A stretch of 64,000 bases of DNA from Phyto melanocephala (taxonomy: Eukaryota > Arthropoda > Insecta > Diptera > Rhinophoridae): the NCBI GenBank assembly GCA_941918925.1, contig OW799236.1, positions 119,051,062 through 119,115,061 on the forward strand, given 5' to 3'. A model generated the notes under the pieces. The model saw only the letters and a list, made by a program, of their open reading frames with translations. It made no database searches and was not told the DNA's origin. How positions within the stretch are numbered: position 1 is the first letter of the stretch; each line of letters begins with the position of its first letter. Positions 45,566 to 56,647 of the stretch are shown here, one piece after another. A program made the position numbers and the translations under genes.

Positions 45566-47216
45566 AAGTAAGAGCACTATATTCGGCTGTGTCGAATCTT
45601 TTATACCCACCACCAATTTTGTGTACATTTAAAGCACAATATTTATTGTTTTGTTAATCATTATGGAATAATCTCTTTATAATAAAATATGTATCACTTT
45701 CTTTGTAGAGAGTGATTAAATTTTAAGGGCCCATGTTGAAGGTGAACTACACCTAGTCTTTAAACTTGTTTTCTGCATTTCAACTGACATTTCTCAATCT
45801 CAAACTTACTCAACTTGATCCGTGGAAAGATACGCAAATGAGCAACGCTTTAAAGTTATTCAGGTTTTTTATGAAAATGGGCGTTCAAATCAAAATGCAT
45901 TTTGTGCACTTCGTAATTCTTTTGATCAACATAATCGTTCAAAGTCGTCCACAATCGGGAGAATTGTAAAAAATATTTAAACTTCTGCAAAACAGGTCTG
46001 TATAAAATGTTAGAAAATCTGTGAATGCCTTCTTAGTTCGTTGAATGGGAACCACTGCTGGTTTTTGCGATAGTGTGGCAAAAGAGCAGTCAACCTCGCC
46101 TCATCATCATGCCTAACAATTGAGCATAAACATTGTCATTGGAAATTTGGACCATCAGATGGAAGAGTGTCGTCAAGGAGGGGGAGGGGATGGGAGGGGT
46201 ATCGATTTGGCTGATATTTTGTTAAATACATAATTGAACCATACAAATACTATCATTATAAAAAGAAATGATAATTTCTTAAATAATTTGTGTTTTATTT
46301 AAACTCAACATCGGTCCTTCAAATTAAACCACCCTTTATAACTTCGATATGCTACTAAAATGCTTTTGTAAATGGAGTCTTTCAATGAAAGTGGGCGTTA
46401 AAGTAGGCGTGTCTGCTAATAAATAAAACTTAGATATTTCAATATAGTCCTTTATTTTCCCAAAAACTTTGTCAGTAGAGAAATTACATGAATTTAAGAT
46501 AAACCGCTTAATGGGAGGTAGGCGTTAAAGTGAGCGTGTTACCTTAACTTTTTGGCACAACGATTACATTGATTAGAAGGATATACGTAGCGAATTTGAT
46601 CATCATACCTCTAATTTTGACGGTTTTATGAGCTTTTAAATTTCATTAACGGTAGATAACGTGAAAAGTGGGCGAAATAGTAGGCGTGTCAAATTTGTTT
46701 TTGCGAATGAGTACAACTTATGTGTTTCAATATAGCCCTTTATTATTCCAAAATCTGTATTAATAGAGAAATTATATGAATTTCAGGTAAAACGTTATAT
46801 GGGAGGTGGGCGTAAAAGTGGGCGTGGCACATTGATTTTCCGTTACAAAAAAGCGTCTCATCAAAAAGCGAAGTGTGCAAAATTTCAGAGTCGTACATCC
46901 AATTTTGTTGCTTTTATGACGTTTTTGTTTTTAAATATAATATTCCTAATATTCCGATTTAGCCCATTTTCAATACCAAACCTTGTCTATAAGAAAGATT
47001 CTGGCAAAATTTGAGCACCCTAGCTTTTTCGGTGCGACCTCTATCGTACTTTCAACAGACGGACAGACGGACAGACATAGCTAGATCGTCATAAAATCAA
47101 ATCCCGATTCAGAATATATGTACTTTAAGGGGTCTAAAATGGATATTTCGATGTGTTACAAACGGAATGACAAAATGAATATACCCATACCATTTTTTTG
47201 GTGGCGGGTATAAAAA
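45566..47216 (+). mobile_element. Family B fly repeat, copy B2
   Basis: It has the same 5' (caagtaagagcactatattc, ggctgtgtcgaatc, tttatacccaccacca) and 3' (atttttttggtggcgggtat) ends as B1. It aligns with B1 over most of its length but carries only two 288-bp units (GGGCG at 46393 and 46670; an 11-base gap explains the 277 spacing), where B1 has six. It also carries a 173-bp insertion at 46040-46212. ORFs 45766-45969 and 46799-47014 are open by chance within the repeat: the second has near-identical counterparts in B1 and B3, and all three are repeat shadows. Confidence 0.8.
46040..46212. other. GC-rich insertion within B2 with a G-quadruplex motif
   Basis: Between ttcttagttcg and atattttgt, which are adjacent in B1 (about 13381), B2 has about 173 extra bases. 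They are much richer in G/C than the surroundings. The 3' part (46180-46199) reads gggggaggggatgggagggg, four G-runs with loops of 1, 2 and 1. I recognise no protein or element in it. Confidence 0.7.
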
Positions 47217-49630
47217 CTATTTGCGAAATAAAGAATGTTAATTTTAAAAAACTCCTATATCATATCATTTATGTTCGAAAATTAAATTTTCTGATGTAAA
47301 GACGTTACAATTTCTTCGTAATATAAAATTATGTGAGAATCTCTGTTAAAAAGCATTATTTTCAATCAAATAATATAGTGCTTGTGTATCCTCATGTATT
47401 TGCGTTGGCAAAATATAAATGCATAAATTAATTATGTCGGCGATATTTGGTAATCTGGTTTTACTTACGATTATATACATTCGTAAGTGTTACATATGCT
47501 TATGTACTCGTATGTTTCTTCCTTTAAGTGATTGTTGTTGTAGCATAATTATTGTTCTTTTATCTTATCTTAAGTATGTAAAGAATTTTTCTTTTCTTTG
47601 TGGTGTAGCTTCTATTTCAAAATACAACTAAAAAGCTTGATTAGTCGGCAAGTATGTGTGTCAGAGCATACAACCTGATAAACAAAAAAAAATAGTGATT
47701 CAGCTTGGTTACAAAATATTTTGGCCAGGTATGCACATACAAAAACCTTAAAAATATTCAACGGTATTGTAACTCAATAATTACATTTATAGAAATTCAA
47801 ATAGAAAACGCTTTCTTTTGAGTGACATGTTTCTAATATATGAGAACTTATTTAACTGTAGAATATTATGTAAATGTCTTCGATCTTTTTTTTAATTTTG
47901 TTTTAATTTTTTTGAGCTAAAGATTACTTTTTTATATAAAAATTATAATTATATTATTCCGATATTTTGCTACCACATTGGGTAGCTTCTTCAAAAATAA
48001 TACAAAAAAAATTAAAACAACATATTATTTTAGTGCAAGTTTTTCTTTTGTCCAGGTCTACGTTCTGAATCTATTTTCCTTTTTTTTTTTCTTAAATGGC
48101 TTATATTTTTGCAAGTATGTATTTTATAATGAATAAACTCACACTATTTTTAATTGAATGATATCCCTTGTGAGTCAGTTTTCTCGTACTTGCGTATCTC
48201 TTTCTAATCTACTCAATAGATCTGAGTTACTTCCGCTCTAAGATCAGAAAATTTAAGCTCACAAGAGCCAATAAACTTAGAGCAAAACTTTAAACGTCCG
48301 AAAAAAAAACACAGTTGGAATAAAAGAAGGCAACCCATAATGAATTCAATTATTTTGAAAGTTCTTAACCAAAAAAATGGGGTGGTTATGAGAAGAATAG
48401 CTCAAAATACCTCTTTTGATTGGTTTAATTAAATACACAGCCTTCTATTATTCTTTATTGTTTTCTATATATTTTTTTATTTTTTTGTTTGTTTAGTTTT
48501 CAGAATTAATTGTTTATATCACAACCTTCCTATTATTGTACTCTTGGTACTATTTTTATTTTGCTGTAATAAGTTTATGGTGTGTTTACCAAAAACAAGG
48601 AAGTAACTTGTTATCAGCCAGCACTAAAAAGTTTAATCATAACTGGTTATTTTTTTGTTGTTTCAATACTTTTATAATACTTTTTTTTTTTAATAAAAAG
48701 TTGATTGCATAACTGTCATGACTTATTTAAGTCTTTACTTACAGGGCTTTATACTGTGTGTCCAAACTTATCGTTGGACATACATTTTTATATAATTTTT
48801 GTATTTAATAAGAAAACCTACAATTATTTATTTATAAATAAAAATGAATTTTTCACTACAATTTAAATTATTGAATATTTTGCTTACCTTTGAATATTAT
48901 ACTTATCTTTGAATTGTACCTACCTATAACTTACTAAAAAATAATGTAAAGTTGCCCACACTAGCGTACGGTTTGGTTGGAAATTTCCAACCGGTTTTCC
49001 GCCAAATCTTCGGTTCGGCTTAAAACCGAGGTTTTAAGTAAGAGAAATAAAAACCCGTTTTTCATTCGTGATCTTACCTTCATTGCAAACCTTGTTTCAA
49101 ATCGCTAATTTGTGCAACTTCTACAAACTCATCTACATACATTAATTATCTCCACAAGAAAGGTGAATTTTGTTAATAAATCCTAAACTCAAATCACCAT
49201 ACTAATTCTCTTTTTCTATTTACTTTCCCATTTCCTAGAATTATAATGTCTCTTTGAGTTATTATAATTACAATCTCCTTTAGAAAACCACCCTCATTTC
49301 TTACCCTACAGTTTTGGTGATCTAAGGCAGATTGTTTGTCATTTTGTGTGTGCCCCATACACACAAAACTACACTGTGTTTTAACGATATAAATAAGGAC
49401 GCTTTTTACTAGGCAATATATGAAATAATGATAGCCTATTAGACAATATCAAAAATGTTTTACTGGGTGCTGTATTGAATTGATACAGGGATAGGAAATT
49501 CCAAGTTTTTGCGGAATCAAAAAATGAGATTTGTATTGTAGTACTTTTTTTATCATAAAATACAAACAAATATAAGTGGGTTTAGTATCTGCTGGGCCGA
49601 GCCGTCTGTAATAATTGTAAGCCACATATT
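47217..49630. other. AT-rich non-coding DNA
   Basis: ORF 47419-47631 shows no domain. A GC-richer patch at 48960-49045 contains the 18-bp palindrome at 48975-48992. Minus ORF 49381-49569 is unsupported. Confidence 0.5.
48975..48992. repeat. Perfect 18-bp palindrome ggttggaaatttccaacc
   Basis: A self-complementary site followed by ggttttccgcc, then aaaaccgaggtttt. The patch may be what is left of a small inverted-repeat element. Confidence 0.6.
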
Positions 49631-49635
49631 ACCAC

Positions 49636-49697
49636 CCAAACAACCACACCCGCCCCCTAACAAGCACACCCAACCCCCAAAACCCAAACCCCCCGCC
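49636..49697 (-). other. C-rich tract; G-quadruplex potential on the minus strand
   Basis: The plus strand has runs cccgccccc, cacccaaccccc and cccaaacccccc. The minus strand thus has six or more G-runs of three or more with short loops inside about 60 bases, a marked departure from the surrounding A/T bias. No coding or element boundary is seen. Confidence 0.7.
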
Positions 49698-49699
49698 AA

Positions 49700-52185
49700 C
49701 ATTATCCATTAAAAATGTCTGTTATCAAAAATTTTGCAAAATTGGGTATTTGATATATCACACTTAGTTACGAAGGGCCCTTCACAACAGTCATATTTTT
49801 GTATGTTATTATTTTGGAACATTAGAATTTAGGACACCATGTGAGAACAGTATGTTTTTTTTTAGTTTTTTTGTAACTCAGCAGAAGAAAGATTTCATAA
49901 ATTTTTATATTCCTGATATTTAATTTGTTTGGAGTTTAACATTATTTCAAGTTTAACAATATATCATAAAACTAAAATTATGTTTACAAGTAAACAAGGC
50001 AAGAAATTATTAAGCGATACAAACTACAATTGGGTGTTGTATATTTAGCAATGTTGCCTTAGCTTCAGTTAAAAGCAGCACAATAAACTGCTAATAATTA
50101 GTTTTTTTAATGCAATCTTCAAAAACACAAAAGTTCAATCATTTTGCGTAGAAAAAAATTTTTACTACCAAATTTTGTTTTAAAATATTATTTTTTAACC
50201 AGTATTCACTAGTCCTTATTGTGCAGTTATCATTACTTTTAAACTGGAAATCTCTTGATACTATTTCACACAAAAAAAATTTTTTTATTAGTATTAGGTT
50301 TAACTATATTTAGATTTCGACTTAAATTTTAAATAAGTTGTCTTTACCATTTATTTGTGTAGTTTTCGATAAATCATTAAACTTAATTTAATAAAATTAC
50401 AAACCAGTAACCATAGCAAATGTTACAATGTTAAGATAAACTAAAAATAAAAAAAATTAAACTATAAACCAAATACGAAATAAGAATAAAATATTCCAAG
50501 TTCATATGAACAATGCATGCGACCATGCAAGCGAAATGTGAAATCTGTTATTTGTATACGATTTCGTCTATATACTGGCGAGTGAGGTTGAAATTATTTC
50601 GTTTTTGTTTTTAGCGTATTTTCCTTTTTTTTTCTTGCATACAGCGAGAAGGGCATTGGTAGAAATTCACAAATGACAATTTATTGCTGGTTTTTTTACA
50701 ATTTCCACAATTTTTAATCCACAAGGAAATACATTGCGGTTGTCAGATGCAAAACGAGAATACTCATACTCTAGTATATAGACAGATTTATTACAAAAAT
50801 ACATATACATACAGCAATATCGCTATAAAAATAACATGGTAAATGAATGTGAGTTAGTTCAAATAATTGTCGGTATAGAGGTGGTAGTAAGATGGTACAT
50901 ATTTGTATTGTAGGAAAAATATTTTCCTAATTAAATGCAATTAAATGAAGATTTAATTAAAACTAAAAACATATACTTTGTTTGAATTAAAAATAAATGT
51001 ATTAAAATATTTTGTGACCGCCATTATCTAGCATTTTTTCCACTTAAATTAATAACTCTCTAATGGACTGGTAACTCTAAATAAGTTTCAGTGTGCCATT
51101 ACCCAGCTGGAAGGCACAAGTGTCTCTAGGTCACTATTTTTGTCCAATATTTTGATGACCTTTTGGTGCTATTGTCCACAAAACATCTACGCTTTAAAAT
51201 AATAGACAGAAAAAATTTTTATTTAATGAGGTAAAAAGAACCAAAAGTAAAGATTAGAATGACTGAAATAAACTGGTGAATATCTGGCTCCAATTTCGCT
51301 ATATGATTGCATAAGAATTACCTAGTCAGTAGTTTTAATGTCACTAGTGGATTTCCAATGACAAGCACTTGTTAATTGTCTATAGCAAAAAACATTGTCT
51401 GGGGTATAATTGATCAGTAGTACTGGTGACAGAATCGATAGTAAATCAGTACTGTTTTACAATTCCTGTAGGGTACATATACGTATATGTGCTTATACCT
51501 AAAGTAAATGGTATTAAAAAGGATACTCATGACTGAACCCGTGCAATTTGCACAGAGCAAATTTGATGTGCATATTATGGCAGATCGTGAGCGTCCTTTT
51601 TTAATCCGAAATACGTCTTCACTAAAATTTTATTTATTCGTTATATATTTCTATTTTCAAAATAATTTATTTTTTTAAAATCTAAAGTAAATTTTTGCAA
51701 TTTTAGTTTTCTTTTAAAAAAACTTAATGGCAGTCGAAATGTCAAAAACAGCAGTTTTCACTTATTTGCTTCTGAGCATATATACACAGCCAATTTTGCT
51801 TAATATCTTTAGAGTGAAAATTAAGTAAGTGAAGTTAATTGTAAATTCATGAATTTTGTTGTTTTAAAAAAAATTTTAATATTTGCAATCATTTTTATCG
51901 TTTGCTCAGTTTGCACTACCTTTTGTGAGTACCCTTTATAAATTAAGTTACATGATTGCAAAATTACTCAAACATAAACTCTTAAGTAATGTTGTCGATT
52001 TGTATTTTTTTTTTTTCAAATTTAAAAAAATTTATAGAAAACTAAAATGTTCAACAATATATATATTGTAAAAAATTTGCGTGCATATAAGTATTTATTT
52101 TCAAAGTGTTTTCAAGTGTTTTTTATTATCAAAACTAAAAACTAAAAAAATAATTAAACTTATCAAAAATTTTTTATTAATGACA
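49700..52185. other. AT-rich non-coding DNA
   Basis: ORF 51883-52071 is low-complexity. Nothing recognised. Confidence 0.5.
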
Positions 52186-52189
52186 TTTG

Positions 52190-53156
52190 AAAAAGAGCAG
52201 CATTCTATTCGGCTGTTGTAAATTTTTGATACCCATCCACAATTTCGTGTAGCACTTTTATATACCAAAAAAATTTATTATTGTTTTAACATCTGTTCTC
52301 ACTACAGCATAATTTCTTTATATTACATTTACTTTGTTAAAGTCTAGTCAATATTAATTTTTATTCTTAAATTTAGTCTCAAAACTAAATCTAAGTTTTT
52401 TCAATAGGAGTGATATTATCCACTTCATTTTATTACAATATTTTAAAAAGTGGGCAATCAAGTAAGAGTGTCAAAGTAATTTCTGCTAATAAATGTAACT
52501 TAGATATTGCAATATACATTCCTTTATTCTTCCATAATCTTTAACAATAGAAAAATTATGTGAATTTAAGAAAAATCGTTTTATAAGAAGTGGGCGTGTC
52601 ACTTTTGTTTACTGTTCCAACAAAAATTAATTGAAAAAGCAAAATTTGAAAATTTTCAGAATCGTACATCTAATTCTGTCGGTTATCAATTTGAAATATA
52701 CTATAAAGAACAGTTTGCGGCGTAAATTTTCGTACAGTTGGATCTATAACTCATTTCGTAATATTCAATTTTGACAAATTTTCTTGAATACATATTTGTG
52801 TGTTGAAATTTTTACAGTCTACGTCATTGCGTTTGGAAGCAAACTTATTTTATTCGATGTCAGAGAGATATTTTATTATGACCTACTCTTGCATTACAAA
52901 CTATAATACTCCTCCTAATGAATGATTTAGCCCATTTTTAATACCAAAGACACATAGTATGATGATGATGATGTATACAATATATTTGTGTAAAAACTTT
53001 TTCATAAATTTGTCTGTTCGATTTCTATCGTGGTTTCAACAGATGGACAGACATAGGTAGATCATCCCTAAATGAAACCTGGAGTCAGGATATATATACA
53101 AACAGAACGACAAAATGGATATACCCCCACACCATTTTATATGGTGGGTAAAAAAA
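52190..53156 (+). mobile_element. Family B fly repeat, copy B5 (old, diverged)
   Basis: The 5' end reads aaaagagcagcattctattc, ggctgt, 'gatacccatccacaattt'. The middle has decayed unit words (agtgggcaatcaagtaagag, gaagtgggcgtgtcac). The 3' end reads ttcaacagatggacagacat, aggtagatcat, acagaacgacaaaatgg, atatacccccacaccatttt, atatggtgggta. It follows the layout of B1 with many substitutions and without array expansion. Confidence 0.65.
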
Positions 53157-54778
53157 ACTAATAATATTATGATCGTAGTAAAGTAAATGTATCACCTCCT
53201 AATAGAGTGTATAGAGAATATTTAATTTAAAAAAAAACACTATAATTATATACAGCGTATTTTTCTTAGATGCACAAAACTGTAAACTGGCAACACTGTT
53301 TTCTGTCACAGTTCTCGATTGTTTGAAATTCAGATTTTTTGAAAATGTATATTGAATAGGCTAACGCAAAGAATAATTCGTAAATTACCTAAAGATATTT
53401 CGAAAAGTTTGTTCGACAAACTCAAAGTTTATCGGATGACGCACACTTTTGGTTAAGCAGTAATGCCGCATTTGAAGCAATGACATTACTTAAGCCCAAG
53501 TCAAAAAAAAATCTCACTGTTTGAGGCGCTTTATGTTTTGATTGAATTATTGGTCTCTATGTTTTTTATACAAACATTTATGTTCAAAACATTAAAATCA
53601 ACGGTAAGCGCGAAAGAGACATGTTCAGTATTATTTTAGTGTTTCAATATGAAAGCATTAGTATTGCAGTCACATGGTTTCAGCGAGCGATACAATTAAT
53701 TTACTTAGAAAAGCATTTAACGAACGAATAATTTTTTCAGAAATGGACCTATTAACTTGCCAACCCCTCAATGCTATTTGACGTCTTTACATTATTTTTT
53801 TTTAGTATATGATAACTCACAGATCCATATGCCCGAATTCATATTAAAAGTTTAATATCATAACATAAATAATCTAATTAATAAAGACAATTAAATAGTT
53901 CTTAAAAATATCTTTCTCTGTTCCATTTAATTCAGAAATTTTCCGCCTCTATAAAAAACACCTTTCATTACTACGTATATGCAAGTTTATGTGTAAACTT
54001 ATTGTAAATGTACATATATTTACGTATATACGTAAATACAGTAGTTAGTCACTGATGTAACCCTATACAATGCAAATATTAAAATTTACCAAAGTACACA
54101 CTCAGATACATACTTTCTGTGTCGAACAAATATTAACAAAATAAATATTGGTTTTAAGCGACAGCAAAGTAAAAAGTCATCTATTATTTTTTTTTCTATT
54201 ATTCCTTATTTATACTCTCGTTCTCTCATGTTATTGTTTTTTTTTATATTTATTTGCATTTGTGTATGTAAAACATGTATTTGTATATATTCAGTTTCTT
54301 AATATTTATTTTTGTTATGCTTTCTGTTTTATGGTAAAAATATTAAAAAAAAAAATTAAAGTCGAAACAAATACAAGTATATAATAAATTGTCGTGTGTA
54401 CGAGCGTTTAAAATAGTTACCAACAAAAAAATAACAAAAAGTTTTGTTTTCACCATTAAAAAGCAAATTTGATACAAAAATAGCCAGGGCGAAAAAAGAA
54501 ATTTTTAATAAAAATTACAAACATACAAGACAAACTCTAAATTAAATATGGTAGCGATAGTTGTGATAAACAATAAATATGTGTATAAATATTATTAATA
54601 AGATTGAAAAGTTTAAACTCTGGAAAACTCAAGTAAAAATATTTGGTTTAATTTGATAGCCAGACATCTATGTTTTGTAAAAAAATATGATTAATTTTCT
54701 TAAAAGAGAAAGTTAAAAATGTACCTAGTTTAGTACATAATAAGTTTTCGGCATCGTTTTATGCGAAAATTTCAGATC
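53157..54778. other. AT-rich non-coding DNA
   Basis: It contains a perfect 22-bp palindrome at 54017-54038. ORF 54148-54384 is a low-complexity F/Y/L-rich translation. Nothing else recognised. Confidence 0.5.
54017..54038. repeat. 22-bp perfect palindrome around tacgtatatacgta
   Basis: tatttacgtat is followed by its exact complement. Palindromes of this length in AT-rich DNA may be chance. Confidence 0.6.
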
Positions 54779-54790
54779 TGTCGAACTACG

Positions 54791-55008
54791 GTAGGGAAGT
54801 ATGTAAGGCTGGTGCAAAGTTAACCTCACACCTTCACGCGGAGACCACTACGGTCCATTGTAACGCCTTAATAGAGAGAGGAATAGAATAAAAATAGAAA
54901 TATTTAGAATAGAAGAGAAAGAGAAGCAGACAATTCCAGAGTCTCCGGCAGGAATCGAACCCGCAACCCCCAAACAGCTGACTTGTCCTTTACTTACTAG
55001 TCCGCTGG
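54791..55008 (-). mobile_element. tRNA-derived SINE, copy 1 (full length)
   Basis: It is flanked by the 11-bp direct repeat GTCGAACTACG (54780-54790 and 55009-55019). On the minus strand the head reads ccagcggactagtaagtaaa, with an A-box-like ggactagtaag (54993-55003), then a perfect RNA polymerase III B box GGTTCGATTCC (54951-54961) about 48 bases from the start. The tRNA-like part ends tgccggagactctgg. The body is pyrimidine-rich, followed by aatggaccgtagtggtctcc, and the copy ends in ccctacc. Spacing of A and B boxes suits a tRNA promoter. There is no coding, so it would need a LINE partner for movement. The anticodon arm is too altered to name the parent tRNA. Confidence 0.75.
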
Positions 55009-55019
55009 GTCGAACTACG

Positions 55020-56344
55020 ACAGGCATTAAAGCTAGAGTATTATTGCTTGTTATTTAATTGTAGTAATAATTTATTGCTGCCTAGCTGACCTGGTACACG
55101 TTGTTTGCCTTCAAGGTGGTTGAAGAACAATCGTTGTTTTGCCTTTAACTTGTTTGTTTTGTCATTTATTAAATAAAATGTTCACTATAGAGAGACCGAA
55201 TGTTACAAAATTCACTATAGAGAGACCAAAAATTTAATGATTTGCATAAAAGTAAGGCTCTTTCAGCAACAACAATAACTCATACCTTTGATACAATGTA
55301 GGTCTATAGCAAGTGAAACAACGAATGGTGAACTCACAAATAAAAAGACGATCGAAAAAACGACTGAAAAGATTCAGCTCAACATACCAATTAGAAAGGT
55401 CAACTGTCATTGTACACATAAGACATTCATAGTTGGGTAACTATTCAAGTGACAATAAAAAATCATAAAATGGATAATAAAGAGCAATTTGTTGATATTT
55501 AGGAAAATTTAAATGCTATAAATTCAGAACCACTGGGCCGATTTCGTGAAAATCTATACACCTTTCCCAATGACCCCTGAAACAGTAAAGAAATTAATAA
55601 GAATCCAATACATTCGGCCAAATAAAATAAGAATGTAAAATTAACTAGAATTATGTTAGTGACTTAAGTTTATGGACTTAAGTTAAGCGAAAATTGTGTA
55701 AAGAGTTAGTATTAGTGTACCATTCAAACCTAATAAAACTTCAAGATAATTATCGTAAAAAAATAAAACTTTGCTTTTTTAATCACTTTAGGAAAAGATA
55801 ATAAAACTCGCGCTGTATGTCGTCCTGTTGGAACCAGTTCTCACCAAATGATATACTATGATATGGAAAATAAAGAAAAAAACACAAATCAACGGGCAAC
55901 GGTTTCTTATTTATAGACAACTGGGCCTGTATGTAAACCGCAACTATCAGATATATTTTCGGAATTTAATGGAGTCTCAAGAGTCTCATGAGAGTGGTGC
56001 CGTCTGAAAAATTGTAAATGCTGCTTTAAAACATTCTCGTTAAGGCATAAATAAACCTCTTTGCTATAGATGAGTAAGCTTTCGGTTGATTCCTAGCCCA
56101 TTAACCAAATACACAGCGCAATTGATGCTTTAATTGTCACACCAGTTGTAGACCAAGATATTTTCTATAATAAATTTTCTAAATAGTAGACGAGCAGAGA
56201 CCGATTTTTTGAGAACGGCATCAACATCGGCGATGGCTCTTTCTATAAGCATAGTACAGGTTCAAATGATTGAATATTATCCTATTGAGTAAAGGTAATT
56301 AATCCATCTATAGTATTGCGTATTACCTGCTCAGATGGATGATT
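55020..56344. other. AT-rich non-coding DNA
   Basis: There is a short duplicated word ttcactatagagagacc at 55181-55197 and 55211-55227. ORF 55234-55419 (minus) is without domain. The patch 55770-56330 is GC-richer, possibly an old unclassified repeat. Confidence 0.45.
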
Positions 56345-56354
56345 ATGTGCACCG

Positions 56355-56388
56355 TAGGTAGGTAGGTAGGTAGGTAGGTAGGTAGGAA
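56355..56388. repeat. (GGTA)n microsatellite at the SINE 3' tail
   Basis: About eight copies of aggt on the plus strand. It forms the 3' end of the minus-strand SINE copy 2. Copy 1 has only ccctacc at the same place. Confidence 0.85.
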
Positions 56389-56635
56389 AGGAGGATGCAG
56401 AAAGCAGCAATTGCCTCCTACGCCCACACTCGGAGACCAGTAAGGTCCATTGTCCATTGTGTTACCCTTTCATATATTAAGGATAGAAAAAAGAGAGAGA
56501 GAGAGAAAGTTTTCAAAGATATAGTACAAGAGAAAATAATAAAAATAAAAATTAAAGTGAGTTAGTAGGAAATAAAATAGAAGAAAGAAAAACATATTCT
56601 CTACATGCATGTTCACTAGCCACCCGATCCCCATG
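56357..56635 (-). mobile_element. tRNA-derived SINE, copy 2 (B box lost)
   Basis: It is flanked by the 12-bp direct repeat ATGTGCACCGTA (56345-56356 and 56636-56647). The minus strand begins ccatggggatcgggtggcta, with an A-box-like tggctagtgaac (56622-56611). It lacks the B-box segment of copy 1 (about 45 bases missing), then shares the pyrimidine-rich body and aatggaccttactggtctcc. It ends in a (CTAC)n tail. The duplication differs from copy 1, showing independent insertion. Minus ORF 56470-56787 runs through it and out the other side, and is not a gene. Confidence 0.7.
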
Positions 56636-56647
56636 ATGTGCACCGTA

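Noticed and set aside
46799..47014. Open frame with an almost identical counterpart at 62769-62951 (minus)
   Set aside because: Similarity is explained by shared family B repeat sequence. The matching B1 region is not kept as a conserved reading frame and no domain is seen.
54951..55008. Functional tRNA gene at the B-box match
   Set aside because: The acceptor stem does not pair and the sequence continues into a SINE body flanked by target duplications, so it is a tRNA-derived head, not a tRNA gene.
55181..55227. Two copies of cactatagagagacc, reminiscent of a phage T7 promoter end (possible vector sequence)
   Set aside because: The essential upstream part of a T7 promoter is missing, one base differs, and the surroundings are ordinary fly-like DNA. 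It is a coincidence and a small local duplication.
55770..56330. Minus-strand translation with GVTIKASIALCIWLMG and ENVLKQHLQFFRRHHS, considered as a chemoreceptor or transposase relic
   Set aside because: No ordered set of family motifs; stops in all frames; no identifiable boundaries.
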